Origin: Streptomyces anulatus
GTDB taxonomy: Bacteria > Actinomycetota > Actinomycetes > Streptomycetales > Streptomycetaceae
Assembly (NCBI RefSeq): GCF_000721175.1
Contig: NZ_JOEZ01000016.1
Location: 434,001 to 498,000 of the forward strand
DNA: 64,000 bases
Direction of reading: 5' to 3'
Part shown: positions 15,438-24,185 of the stretch, piece by piece
Numbering within the stretch: the first letter of the stretch is position 1
Layout of the letters: the number at the start of each line of letters is the position of its first letter
Position numbers and translations under genes: made by a program
The notes under the pieces: model-generated
Told to the model about the DNA's origin: nothing
Databases searched by the model: none
The model's input: only the letters and a program-made list of their open reading frames with translations

Positions 15438-16829
15438 ATGCCGGACAGCGGCGGCAGCCGGGCCCAGCGAGCACACATACCCACCTCCGGGACCGGTCCC
15501 GGAGCCGACGGCGACCCGGCCGTCCCGCACGGTGACGCGGGCGCCCTCTCCGTCGACCCGGCAGCCCCGCAGGTCACCGCCCCCGCCGGCCTCCCCGGCC
15601 CGGCGGCGAAGGCGGCCCGGCGCACCGGGCTCCTGGTCACCATGGTCCTCGGCGGACTCACCGCACTGCCGCCGCTGTCCATGGACATGTACCTCCCGGC
15701 ACTCCCCGCCGTCACCGACTCCCTGAGCGCCCCCGCCGCCACCGTCCAGCTCACGCTGACCGCGTGCCTGGCCGGGATGGCGCTCGGCCAGCTCGTCGTC
15801 GGACCGATGAGCGACCGCTGGGGCCGCCGCAAGCCGCTGCTCCTGGGCATGGTCGTCTACGTCCTCGCCACCGCGATCTGTGCCCTGGCCCCCACCGCCG
15901 GACTCCTCATCGGCTTCCGCCTCCTCCAGGGGCTCGCGGGCGCGGCCGGCATCGTCATCGCCCGGGCCGTGGTCCGCGACCTCTACGACGGCGTGGAGAT
16001 GGCCCGGTTCTTCTCCACCCTGATGCTGATCTCCGGCGCCGCCCCGATCATCGCGCCGCTGATCGGCGGCCAGGTCCTGCGGGTCACCGACTGGCGCGGC
16101 ATCTTCGTCGTCCTGACCGGCGTCGGCATCGCGCTCACCCTCGTCGTCTGGAAATGGCTGCACGAGACGCTGCCGCCCGCCGACCGCCACACCGGCGGGG
16201 TCACCGACGCCCTGCGCACCATGCGCGGGCTGCTCGCCGACCGGGTCTTCACCGGCTACATGATCGCGGGCGGTCTCGCCTTCGCCGTCCTGTTCGCGTA
16301 CATCGCCGCCTCCCCGTTCGTCGTGCAGGAGATCTACGGGGCCTCGCCCCAGACCTTCAGCCTGCTCTTCGGGCTCAACTCGATCGGCCTGATCGCCGTC
16401 GGGCAGATCAACGGCAAGCTGCTCGTGGGCCGGTTCCGCCTCGACAAGGTGCTCGGCTTCGGCCTCGCGGTGATCGTGCTGGCCGCCGTCGCGCTGCTGC
16501 TCATGACGACCGGCGTCTTCGGCGAGGTCGGCCTCGTGCCGGTCGCGGCCGGGCTGTTCGTGCTGATGTCGGCGATGGGTCTCGCGATGCCGAACACCAA
16601 CGCCCAGGCCCTGATGCGGACCAAGCACGCGGCGGGCTCCGCGTCCGCGCTGCTCGGCACGTCCTCGTTCCTCATCGGCGCCATCGCCTCACCGCTGGTC
16701 GGCATCGCGGGGGAGGACACCGCCGTCCCGATGGCCGTCGTCCAGGTGGTGTGCGCGGTGTCGGCGGTGGCCTGCTTCCTGCTCCTGTGCCGCCCCTGGC
16801 AGCGTACGCGCGAGGCCGGCGGCCTCTGA
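15438..16829 (+). CDS. Bcr/CflA-family multidrug MFS exporter
   Basis: The protein is 463 residues with a 60-residue disordered N-terminus and then 12 hydrophobic segments. The Bcr/CflA signature is clear: LSMDMYLPALPAVTDSL in TM1, VGPMSDRWGRRKPLLLG (motif A), FRLLQGLAGAAGIVIARAVV, and LRTMRGLLADRVFTGY in the central loop. Bicyclomycin- and chloramphenicol-type efflux is the usual role; the substrate here is unknown. The ATG at 15438 has GGAG 6 nt upstream. Confidence 0.92.
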   Translation: MPDSGGSRAQRAHIPTSGTGPGADGDPAVPHGDAGALSVDPAAPQVTAPAGLPGPAAKAARRTGLLVTMVLGGLTALPPLSMDMYLPALPAVTDSLSAPAATVQLTLTACLAGMALGQLVVGPMSDRWGRRKPLLLGMVVYVLATAICALAPTAGLLIGFRLLQGLAGAAGIVIARAVVRDLYDGVEMARFFSTLMLISGAAPIIAPLIGGQVLRVTDWRGIFVVLTGVGIALTLVVWKWLHETLPPADRHTGGVTDALRTMRGLLADRVFTGYMIAGGLAFAVLFAYIAASPFVVQEIYGASPQTFSLLFGLNSIGLIAVGQINGKLLVGRFRLDKVLGFGLAVIVLAAVALLLMTTGVFGEVGLVPVAAGLFVLMSAMGLAMPNTNAQALMRTKHAAGSASALLGTSSFLIGAIASPLVGIAGEDTAVPMAVVQVVCAVSAVACFLLLCRPWQRTREAGGL

Positions 16830-16849
16830 GGGAGCCGGCCGGGGCGGAT

Positions 16850-18172
16850 TCAGCCCGTGCGCGGGTAGCCGATCAGATGCGTGCGGTCCTGCCGGTCGGT
16901 CCAGCGGAACACCCCGACCCCCGTCGTCTCCGTCCCCGGCAGCCGGGCGTTGCGCGACAGCCGTTCGGTGCTCCAGGTGGCGAAGTCCATCGAGACCGGG
17001 AGCCCGCCGCCGGACAGCGCCTCCGAGGCGTCGCGCGCGTTCTCGGCCCCGTACGCGATGCCGTCGTCCGTCACGGTGGCCAGCGTCAGATGAGCCGTGC
17101 CGCCCTCGTCCTCGAAGCAGCGGCCCTGCTTCGCCTCCAGGTCGAAGGCCAGGTTCCCGGCGATCAGGTAGTCGCCCGAGGGGGAGAGGACCGCCTGCGG
17201 GTAGCGCCCCGGCTTTATGGCGGGCTTGTGGCACTCCACCGAGGTGAGCACCTCGCCGGTCGCCGCGTCGTGCACCGCCCACAGCTCGTGGGTCGCCGCC
17301 CGCTTGGTCTTCTTCGCGGGCGCCCACTTCGCCAGCACCTGGTCCGGGGTCGTCGACGTCACCACCCCGCTGCCCTTGTCGGTGCCCTTGGGCGCGACGT
17401 TCCGGCTGAACCAGCCGCCGTGCACCCAGAACTCCCGTGCCCCGCCCAGCAGCAGCCCCCCGGCGGCCTGGCCGTGCACCTCGGTGAGCTGCTTGCAGGC
17501 CGGGCAGCCCTTGGGGTACTTCACCTCGCCCGCGCCCAGTTCGGACACCTCACCGGTGACCGGGTCGACCAGGGTGCTGTTCGCCTTCGCGTCGCTGATC
17601 ACGATGTCCGGACCGGTCGTATGGACGTCCGGGGCCCCGGACCACGGCACCTCGACGCGCTGCCGGTTCCCGTTCGTCACGTCGTACAGATCGAGCGCGA
17701 GGAAGGTGCTCGCCGGTGACAGGCCGTCGCCGGCCTTCCCGTAGGACCAGGTCACGAAGAACTGCCGGTCGCCCTTGGCCACCGTGGCGAGCTTCGGGAA
17801 GTGCAGCGGGTCCGGCGGCCGCCAGGCCTTGCCCCGCCAGCCCAGCTCGCCGGTGGCCGTGTCGACGGTGCGCAGCCGGTAACGGTTCCCGTCGGCCCGC
17901 TCCAGATAGGCCAGCAGACCCGTCGCATGGGAGACGGCGACGTCGGGGGAGGAGCCGATGATCTCCCAGCCCCGGTCCGTCGTGTACTGCGGCGGAACGG
18001 TCAGCCGGGTCACCGGCCCCGCGCTCGGCAGCACGGGCTTCGCCGTCCCGGTGGCCGCGCCGTCCTTCCCGCCGTCGTCGCCGGGACTGCCGCCGCAGGT
18101 GGCCAGCAGCAGGAGCAGGGCGAGAAAGGCCACCCCGCCGACCAGCGTCAGCCGCACGATCTTCTGCCTCAT
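16850..18172 (-). CDS. Putative lipoprotein with a beta-propeller-like repeat pattern
   Basis: The protein is 440 residues. The N-terminus has a signal with a lipobox (FLALLLLLATC|GG), predicting lipid attachment on the outer face of the membrane. The remainder resembles PQQ/quinoprotein-type propellers by eye: repeated blocks such as LRTVDTATGELGWRG, LVDPVTGEVSELGAG, LWAVHDAATGEVLTSVE and LAFDLEAKQGRCF, each 'D-x-x-T-G-E'. A CPAC pair sits mid-protein. Function unknown. Convergent with the upstream exporter gene (20-bp gap). Confidence 0.78.
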   Translation of the reverse strand: MRQKIVRLTLVGGVAFLALLLLLATCGGSPGDDGGKDGAATGTAKPVLPSAGPVTRLTVPPQYTTDRGWEIIGSSPDVAVSHATGLLAYLERADGNRYRLRTVDTATGELGWRGKAWRPPDPLHFPKLATVAKGDRQFFVTWSYGKAGDGLSPASTFLALDLYDVTNGNRQRVEVPWSGAPDVHTTGPDIVISDAKANSTLVDPVTGEVSELGAGEVKYPKGCPACKQLTEVHGQAAGGLLLGGAREFWVHGGWFSRNVAPKGTDKGSGVVTSTTPDQVLAKWAPAKKTKRAATHELWAVHDAATGEVLTSVECHKPAIKPGRYPQAVLSPSGDYLIAGNLAFDLEAKQGRCFEDEGGTAHLTLATVTDDGIAYGAENARDASEALSGGGLPVSMDFATWSTERLSRNARLPGTETTGVGVFRWTDRQDRTHLIGYPRTG

Positions 18173-18389
18173 GGCTCCCCCGCTGGACCATCTTGATCTG
18201 GTGCCGTGCACGCGCGGGCAAGCGTAGCAACAGGCGCGCGGAGGCGTGGAGTTCGTTGGATTCCCGTTCCGTGCCGGTTACGTGAAGCCTTGGTGCGGCC
18301 CCGCCTGGCATCCCGCGCCGCCCGCGCAGACTCTCCGTACCCCCTCCGGCCCCGGCGGAGCGGAATGCGTCCGCCGGGTCGCCTCCGCC

Positions 18390-18395
18390 TACAAT
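18390..18395 (+). promoter_or_regulatory. -10 box for a leaderless transcript (Rsm22-like gene)
   Basis: TACAAT, followed by exactly 6 nt and the GTG start at 18402, with no ribosome binding site. Confidence 0.7.
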
Positions 18396-18401
18396 TCGGC
18401 G

Positions 18402-19400
18402 GTGAACGTCACCCTCCCCACCGCACAGTCCCTGCGCGCCGCGCTGGCCGGGCTGCTCGACGGACTGCCGCCCAAGCAGGCCACGCAGGCCGTCGACCGG
18501 CTGATCGCCAGCTACCGCGGGGAGACCCCGACGAACGCCCCGATCCTGCGGGACCGCTCCGACGTCGTCGCGTACGCCGCGTACCGGATGCCCGCCACCT
18601 TCGAAGCCGCACGGTCCGCCCTCGACGCCCTGGCCGAGGCCGCGCCCGACTGGACGCCCGCCACGCACACCGACGTGGGGGGCGGCACGGGCGCGGCGAG
18701 CTGGGCGGTGGCCGGGGCCTGGGAGGGCGCGGCCACCACCGTCCTGGACTGGGCCGAACCGGCCCTCGCGCTCGGCCGCGAACTGGCCGAGGCCTCCGGG
18801 GTGGCCTCGCTGCGCGACGCCCGCTGGGAGCGGGCCCGGATCGGTGCGGCGCTGGAGCTGGACCCGGTGGACCTGGTCACCGTCAGCTACGTACTCAAGG
18901 AGCTGACCGCCCAGGCCAGGACCGAGCTGGTCGACGCGGCGGCGGCCGCCGGGCAGGCGGTGGTGATCGTGGAGGCCGGCACCCCCGACGGATACGCCCG
19001 GATCATCGAGGCCCGCGACCGGCTGATCGCCGCCGGGCTGCGCATCGCGGCCCCCTGCCCGCACAGCGACGCCTGCCCGATCGAGCCCGGGTCCGACTGG
19101 TGCCACTTCTCGGCCCGGGTCAGCCGCTCCTCGCTGCACCGGCAGGTCAAGGGCGGCTCGCTGAGCCACGAGGACGAGAAGTTCGCTTACGTCGTCGCCA
19201 CCCGCTTCCCCGCCGCCCCGACGGCAGGCCGGATCACCCGCAGGCCGCAGATCCGCAAGGGCCAGGTGCTGCTGGAGCTGTGCACGAGGGACGAGGGCCT
19301 GGCCCGCTCCACGGTCACCAAGCGCCACGGCGAGCTGTACCGGGCGGCCAGGGACGTCGCCTGGGGCGACCCCTGGCCGCCCGCCGGCCCCACCGACTAG
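18402..19400 (+). CDS. Rsm22-family (small ribosomal subunit) SAM methyltransferase
   Basis: The protein is 332 residues. Core features: YAAYRMPATFEAARSAL, a SAM-binding THTDVGGGTGAASWA, LVTVSYVLKEL, VVIVEAGTPDGYARI, then the Cys cluster CPHSDACPIEPGSDWCHFS followed by ARVSRSSLHR and EDEKFAYVV. These are the Rsm22 signatures, including a likely Fe-S-type Cys set. In eukaryotes the family supports mitoribosome assembly; the bacterial role is less clear. The GTG was chosen because a -10 box precedes it at leaderless spacing; a longer frame from 18246 has no family match. Confidence 0.85.
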   Translation: MNVTLPTAQSLRAALAGLLDGLPPKQATQAVDRLIASYRGETPTNAPILRDRSDVVAYAAYRMPATFEAARSALDALAEAAPDWTPATHTDVGGGTGAASWAVAGAWEGAATTVLDWAEPALALGRELAEASGVASLRDARWERARIGAALELDPVDLVTVSYVLKELTAQARTELVDAAAAAGQAVVIVEAGTPDGYARIIEARDRLIAAGLRIAAPCPHSDACPIEPGSDWCHFSARVSRSSLHRQVKGGSLSHEDEKFAYVVATRFPAAPTAGRITRRPQIRKGQVLLELCTRDEGLARSTVTKRHGELYRAARDVAWGDPWPPAGPTD

Positions 19401-19553
19401 GTGTATCGACCCGCAGGGCGGCCGCGCCGCGTCAGGTACGTGCTCTCCGCGTGCCGGCCCCGGGCCCTCGTACTGGACGTAATCGGGTCCGGGGTCGGTG
19501 CGGCGAGAGTGCGTGCATGGCGTCGTGAGGCAGACGGGAATGGTCAGACAGGG

Positions 19554-19650
19554 CTAGGGCGTGTTGCGAAAGTCCCGCCTGCTCGGCGACGCCTGGCACG
19601 CACGCTCGCCGCGTTGTCGGGATCACCCCGATACATCCAGTATCGGGGCG
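19554..19650. mobile_element. IS/MITE terminus-like segment with CTAG border
   Basis: CTAGGGCGTGTTGCGAAAGT (19554-19573) begins an element-like end bordered by CTAG. It is followed by GC-rich sequence and a perfect 9-bp hairpin (CCCCGATAC/GTATCGGGG, 19626-19648). The segment replaces the 3' end of the dimethylargininase gene. A near-identical, inverted terminus lies at 37145-37165. No transposase is present; a solo end or MITE remnant. Confidence 0.5.
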
Positions 19651-20327
19651 ACCCTCCGCCTTGCGACCGAGTTGAGGCCGAACGCCGCCGCGTCCGCCTC
19701 CCGGGCGAGCAGCGCGTCCGGGAACAGCCGGCGCAACACCGCCCGGCTGCCGGGCGAGAAGGCGTCCGGGTAGTACATGATCTCGTCGGCCGCCGCGTCC
19801 AGCACGCACAGCGCGGTGTCCAGGTGGTAGTAGCGCGGATCCACCAGATCGAGCCCGACGACCGGCAGCCCGAAGAACTCCTGGGCCTCGGCGTGCGAGA
19901 GCGGGCTGGAGCGGAAGCCGCGCCCGGCCAGCAGGTACGAGGCGGTGACGGCGAAGTCCCCCTCGCCCTCGTTGACGTGCTCCGGCTCCTGGACCTCGGT
20001 GAAGCCCTGCTCCCGGAACCAGTCCCGGTGCGCCCCGGCCTCCTCGAACCGCTCCCGGTACGCGAACAGCGCGCCGAGCACCCGGCCGCCGATCACCGTG
20101 GCCCCGTTGGCGGCGAAGACCATGTCCGGCAGGTCGGGGCGGGGCGTGAGCAGCTCGACGGTGTGGCCGAGGGAGCGGTAGCGGTCGCGCAGGTCCTCCC
20201 ACTGGGTCTGGGCCAGCGGCAGGTCGACGGGTTTGGACGGGTCCATCCACGGGTTGATGGAGTAGGTGACCCGGAAGTGCGTCGGTGCGCACATCAGGTA
20301 GCGACGAGGGGTGGCGTCACGGTTCAA
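19623..20327 (-). pseudogene. ddaH: Dimethylargininase (DDAH), C-terminally truncated
   Basis: The 234-residue product follows the family closely: TPRRYLMCAPTHFRVTYSIN, INPWMDP, LPDMVFAANGATV, NEGEGDFAVTAS, LVDPRYYHLDTALCVLD, and ADAAAFGLNSVA. It then switches to RRRVAPILDVSG and stops. The missing 35-45 residues would include the catalytic Cys (KCCTLE region), so the product should be inactive. The junction coincides with the CTAG-bordered repeat. The TTG at 20327 has AGGAG 6 nt upstream. DDAH makes citrulline and dimethylamine from methylated arginine. Confidence 0.8.
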
Positions 20328-20473
20328 CTCGGGCTCCTCGCGAACGGCGGCGGTGGCCGCGGAACGGTGGGATGCGCACGGTCTGTGCGTGAGCCCATGG
20401 TGCGCCGTGCGCGCCGGATCCGCAGTGATCCGATCGGGTGGTTCACCGGACGGCCCGGTCAAGGCCACCAAGA

Positions 20474-20569
20474 CGATACGCACCAGGACCAGGCCGATAC
20501 GCACCAGGACCAGACCGATACGTACCGGCACCAAGGACGAAACGTACCGCACCAAGACGAAACGTATCG
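20474..20569. promoter_or_regulatory. Array of five operator-like sites upstream of tetR
   Basis: GAWACGYAYC cores start at 20475, 20496, 20517, 20539 and 20559, i.e. 20-22 bp apart (two helical turns). Each is a variant of the palindrome CGATACGTATCG; the last (CGAAACGTATCG) is closest to perfect and covers the -35 region of the downstream tetR gene. Confidence 0.65.
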
Positions 20570-20582
20570 GCTCGTCCAGCGC

Positions 20583-20588
20583 TAGATT
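20583..20588 (+). promoter_or_regulatory. -10 box for leaderless tetR
   Basis: TAGATT, then 6 nt, then the ATG at 20595. Confidence 0.7.
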
Positions 20589-20594
20589 GGCTGT

Positions 20595-21224
20595 ATGGCA
20601 CCCACCAAGGCACCCGACTCCAGCCGCCGCAGCGACCGCTCCCGCCGCGCGATCCACGACGCCGCTCTCGCTCTCGTCGGGGAGGTGGGCTACCGGCGCA
20701 CGACGATCGAGGGTATCGCCGCCCGCGCCGGGGTCGGCAAGCAGACCATCTACCGCTGGTGGCCCTCCAAGGCCGCCGTGCTGATGGAGGCCTTCCTGGA
20801 CCTGGCGGGCAGGGCCGCCGAGGGGGCCGGAGGGCAGTCCGGCGAGACCGCGCAGGGCATCCCCGACACCGGCGATCTGGCCGCCGACCTCAAGCTCGTC
20901 CTGCGGGCCACCGTCGACGAGCTGAACGACCCGGCGCTGGAGATCCCCACCCGCGCGCTGACCGCCGAGGGCATCGTGGACGCGAAGCTGGGCGCCGAAT
21001 TCGTCGAGAAGCTGCTCGAACCGCAGCTCGCGTTGTATGTCACACGGCTGCGGGCCGCCCAGGAGGCCGGGCACGTGCGCGCCGACGCCGATCCCCGGAT
21101 CGCCCTGGAGCTGCTCGTCGGCCCGCTGATGCACCGCTGGCTGCTCCGGACCCGGCCGCTGACCCATGCGTACGCCGACGCGATCGTCGACCACACCGTC
21201 GGAGGCCTCGCCCCACGACCTTGA
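20595..21224 (+). CDS. TetR-family transcriptional regulator
   Basis: The protein is 209 residues. The DNA-binding domain is SRRAIHDAALALVGEVGYRR, TTIEGIAARAGVGKQTIYRW and WPSKAAVLMEAF; a TetR_C_16/KstR-unrelated helical C-terminus follows (ALELLVGPLMHRWLLRTRPL). Its promoter overlaps the last of five operator-like sites, so strong autorepression is likely. The neighbour that would be the natural target, divergent ddaH, is truncated. The translation start is fixed by the -10 box at leaderless distance. Confidence 0.92.
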   Translation: MAPTKAPDSSRRSDRSRRAIHDAALALVGEVGYRRTTIEGIAARAGVGKQTIYRWWPSKAAVLMEAFLDLAGRAAEGAGGQSGETAQGIPDTGDLAADLKLVLRATVDELNDPALEIPTRALTAEGIVDAKLGAEFVEKLLEPQLALYVTRLRAAQEAGHVRADADPRIALELLVGPLMHRWLLRTRPLTHAYADAIVDHTVGGLAPRP

Positions 21225-21389
21225 TCCCCGTACCGCCGGCATATCCGGTATGTGGTGACATCGGGCGTGATGGTACTCACTCGGTGCAGTGGTACACGGC
21301 CCCGCTGGTGAACTCTGGCCACCCGAACCGCAGGATGGTGCGACGATGGACAGGCAACACTGAGGTGAACTGCTGAGGTGAGGGGATAG

Positions 21390-22136
21390 ATGGGCGCCGA
21401 TTCCGGCCGTTTCCGCGGCACAGAGAGCAGGATCTCCCAGTGGCTGCGGCGACGTCCCAAATCACCGGGGGCCGAGGCCGAGGAGACGGCCAGAGTGGCG
21501 CTGCTCCTGGCGGTCGCCGACGCGGGCATGCCCATCGCCCCCGCCGCCCACCCCCTCGGATACCGATGTTCGTGCGAGCGCATCGGCTGTCCCACCCCTG
21601 CCCGGCACCCCATCTCCTTCGCCTGGCAGACGCAGTCGACCACCGACCGTGCCCAGATCGAGCGCTGGGCCGTCGGCCAGCCGCTGGCCAACTTCATCAC
21701 CGCGACCGGCATGATCCACGACGTGCTGGACGTCCCGCTCACCGCCGGCCGCAGCGCCCTGGAGCGGCTTCTCGACGCGGGCATCGACGTCGGCCCGGTC
21801 GCCCAGTCCGGCGAGGACCGGATGCTCTTCTTCACCGCCACCCGCGGTACCCCCGAGGACGAGGACGAGTGGTGGCCCTGCGAGCTGGACTGCCACCCCG
21901 AGACCATGGACGCCCACCCGGGCCTGCGCTGGCACTGCCGGGGCAGCTACGTCCTGCTGCCGCCCGCCCGGCTCCCCGGTGAGCTCGACGTCCGCTGGGT
22001 GCGCGGCCCCGAGCACGAGCTGCCCGACCCGCTGACCCTGCTGGAGACGCTCACCGACGCCTGTGCGCGGTACGCGGGCAGTGCCGAGCAGAGCGAGCTG
22101 GACCACGACTCGATCGCCTGGCCGCTGAGCCGCTGA
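21390..22136 (+). CDS. Primase/polymerase (prim-pol N-terminal domain)-like protein
   Basis: The protein is 248 residues. After a basic leader (WLRRRPKSPG) it shows ALLLAVADAGMPIAPAAHPL, then a Cys pattern GYRCSCERIGCPTPARHPIS and FAWQTQSTTDRAQIERWAV, which match the 'wonder-how-to-treat C...CPxxGKHP' start of bifunctional DNA primase/polymerase N-terminal domains. The downstream NFITATGMIHDVLDVPLTAG resembles the usual 'N-G-V-x-G-x-LDVD' stretch, with D-V-L-D-V as the metal site. It is an orphan copy with no helicase neighbour. Activity is not certain. Confidence 0.6.
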   Translation: MGADSGRFRGTESRISQWLRRRPKSPGAEAEETARVALLLAVADAGMPIAPAAHPLGYRCSCERIGCPTPARHPISFAWQTQSTTDRAQIERWAVGQPLANFITATGMIHDVLDVPLTAGRSALERLLDAGIDVGPVAQSGEDRMLFFTATRGTPEDEDEWWPCELDCHPETMDAHPGLRWHCRGSYVLLPPARLPGELDVRWVRGPEHELPDPLTLLETLTDACARYAGSAEQSELDHDSIAWPLSR

Positions 22137-22181
22137 GCGGCCTGTTCGCCCGAGCGGCCCGGTCGCCCGAGCCGTGTTCGA

Positions 22182-22207
22182 CCGCCGGGCCGTGCACGGC
22201 CCGGCGG
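22182..22207. terminator. Bidirectional terminator-like palindrome
   Basis: A perfect 26-bp palindrome (CCGCCGGGCCGTG and its complement) in the 80-bp gap between convergent genes. Confidence 0.7.
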
Positions 22208-22216
22208 CCGGCGCCG

Positions 22217-23230
22217 CTATTCGCCCTTCGCCGCGACCAGACCCGGCAGCCGGTTCAGCATCCGCACCTTGCCGCCGGAGCCGGCGCCCGCGTCGGAACC
22301 GGCCGCCTCGGCGCGCGGCGGAACGTGCACCAGCTGGCTGGAGACCCGCTCCTTGGTGAGGCTGCTGTTCACCTCGCCGGTGAGCAGCGCCTTCACGTCC
22401 GCGTTGACCTCCGGCTTGAGCCCCTTCGCCGCGGTCTGCCGCTCGAAGTGCTTGCTGCTGAAGAAGACCAGCGCCCCGCCGTCCTCGGTGCGCAGCCCGA
22501 GCGGACCGAACGTCGCCCCGGTCAGCGGCTGGTCGATGTACTGGTACGAGAACCCCGCCCGCCGGGTGGTGCGGCGCGTCTCACGCCAGCCCGAGGTCGC
22601 CGTGCCCGGCGTGAACACATCGGGCTCGCCGTCCCGCAGATACGCCGTGTAGGAGGTGCTCAGGTCCGCCGGGGCGACGGCCAGCGCCTCGTCCTCCGGC
22701 TCCACCGGGATGGCGAGCCCGTCCTCGTCCAGGGTGAACTCCGGCACCTGGGACGGCTGGACGACCGCGAGATACGACGCCTTCCACAGCGCGTCGGGGC
22801 TCGACCGCACGAACACCACCAGCCAGCGGGTGTCCAGCTTCCCGCCGTCCTGGTCCCGGTTGGAGTCGGTGTCCGCGAGGAACCAGCGCGGCCAGCCCGC
22901 CTTCTTGGGAATGACGTACGTCGCGTCGTCCAGCACCAGCGGCTTGTGCGCCTTGTTGCCGTCGGGGTTGTACGTCTGCCGCGCCTTCAGCCCGGCCTGG
23001 TTGATCGCGCCGAGCGAACCCGTCACCCGGTCCGCGTCCAGCGCCGGATCGAACGCCTTGTCCGCCGCGTTGTAGGCCTCGGTGAAGTCCTTGAGCGCCT
23101 GCGCGGCCTCCGGCTTCTTCGCCCCGGGCAGCACTTCCAGCTCCCCGTGCACCGTCACACAGCCGCTCGCCGTCACGCACAGCACCGTCGCCGTCGCGAG
23201 CCCCGTCGTCAGTCGACCCAGCCTTGTCAT
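22217..23230 (-). CDS. Secreted lipoprotein of unknown function
   Basis: The protein is 337 residues with a lipoprotein signal (TGLATATVLCVTASGC|V). The mature part starts with charged helices (EAAQALKDFTEAYNAADKAF) and continues with mixed strands, including DDATYVIPKKAGWPRWFLAD, TRWLVVFVRSS and SAYLAVVQPS-like segments. I recognise the layout as a conserved Streptomyces lipoprotein of unknown role, but no enzyme motif is visible. The ATG has AAGG 6 nt upstream. Divergent from the second PhzF gene. Confidence 0.75.
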   Translation of the reverse strand: MTRLGRLTTGLATATVLCVTASGCVTVHGELEVLPGAKKPEAAQALKDFTEAYNAADKAFDPALDADRVTGSLGAINQAGLKARQTYNPDGNKAHKPLVLDDATYVIPKKAGWPRWFLADTDSNRDQDGGKLDTRWLVVFVRSSPDALWKASYLAVVQPSQVPEFTLDEDGLAIPVEPEDEALAVAPADLSTSYTAYLRDGEPDVFTPGTATSGWRETRRTTRRAGFSYQYIDQPLTGATFGPLGLRTEDGGALVFFSSKHFERQTAAKGLKPEVNADVKALLTGEVNSSLTKERVSSQLVHVPPRAEAAGSDAGAGSGGKVRMLNRLPGLVAAKGE

Positions 23231-23341
23231 CCGTTGCCTTCTGCGCCTTCTGATCCGTCGCCCGCACTGACCGTCGAAACCCTACCGGGCGGCGAACGGC
23301 GTGCGTACCCGCTCGGTTCCCGACCTGGCGCCGGGCAGTGC

Positions 23342-23347
23342 TTGAAT
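23342..23347 (+). promoter_or_regulatory. -10 box for leaderless phzF-like gene
   Basis: TTGAAT, 6 nt, then GTG at 23354. Confidence 0.5.
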
Positions 23348-23353
23348 GCCCCC

Positions 23354-24043
23354 GTGAACGACTACGACGTACCCCGGGGCATCGACGTCCTGCGGGTGTT
23401 CTGCGGACCCGACGGCCGGCACGGCAACGCCCTCGGCGTCGTACGCGACGGACGTGACCACCCCGACGAGGCGTCCCGGCAGCGGCTCGCCCGGCGACTC
23501 GGCTTCAGCGAGACCGTGTTCGTCGACGATCCGGAGCGCGGGCAGGTGGACATCCACGCCCCCGGGCTGCGGCTGCCGTTCGCCGGGCACCCGCTGGTGG
23601 GCATCGCCTGGCTGCTGGACCTGGAGGTCCTGGAACTGGCCGTCGGGGACGTGTTCGCGCGCCAGGACGGGGAGTTCACCTGGATCGCCGCCCGCCCCGA
23701 GTGGGTCCCGCCGCGCACGCTCCAGCAGTACGCGAGCGCCGCCGAGGTCGAGGCGCTGCCGGGACCGCCGCCCGGCGAGGGCTGGCTCTACGCCTGGGCC
23801 TGGGAGGACGAGGCCGCCGGGCGGGTGCGCGCGCGGGCCCTCCCGAGGCGCGGGGGGACCGGGGTCGTCGAGGACGAGGCGACGGGCGCGGCGGCCCTGC
23901 TGCTCAGCGCGCGACTCGGCCGGGCCCTCAACATCACCCAGGGACGCGGCTCCCAGATCCTCACCGCACCCGCCCCGGACGGCACGGTGGAGGTCGGGGG
24001 CCGCGTCCTGATGGCCCTGACGCATCTGCCCGCGGGCCGATAG
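23354..24043 (+). CDS. PhzF-family protein (short form)
   Basis: The protein is 229 residues, shorter than usual (~260-290). Recognisable parts are DVLRVFCGPDGRHGNALGVV, FSETVFVDD (catalytic Glu), IHAPGLRLPFAGHPLVGIAW (the conserved P-F-x-G-H, with A replacing C) and VVEDEATGAAALLL (second lobe). The GTG start is at leaderless distance from a -10 box. Substrate unknown. It is distinct from the PhzF at 10.5 kb, with only motif-level likeness by eye. Confidence 0.82.
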   Translation: MNDYDVPRGIDVLRVFCGPDGRHGNALGVVRDGRDHPDEASRQRLARRLGFSETVFVDDPERGQVDIHAPGLRLPFAGHPLVGIAWLLDLEVLELAVGDVFARQDGEFTWIAARPEWVPPRTLQQYASAAEVEALPGPPPGEGWLYAWAWEDEAAGRVRARALPRRGGTGVVEDEATGAAALLLSARLGRALNITQGRGSQILTAPAPDGTVEVGGRVLMALTHLPAGR

Positions 24044-24185
24044 GGCGTCAAACCCCTTATGGGGAGCGGCTTTCCCCCGTTCCTGCGGCAAAAGAGGAAA
24101 AGGGGCATGGGGGAGAGCCCACGGCTCCACCAGAACCTCCGGTGGATCCGTGCGCCGATACGCGTGCATTCACCCGCCGTTTCGT

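Noticed and set aside
20474..20569. Replication iterons
   Set aside because: Sites are near-palindromic, sit in a promoter, and no Rep gene is near.
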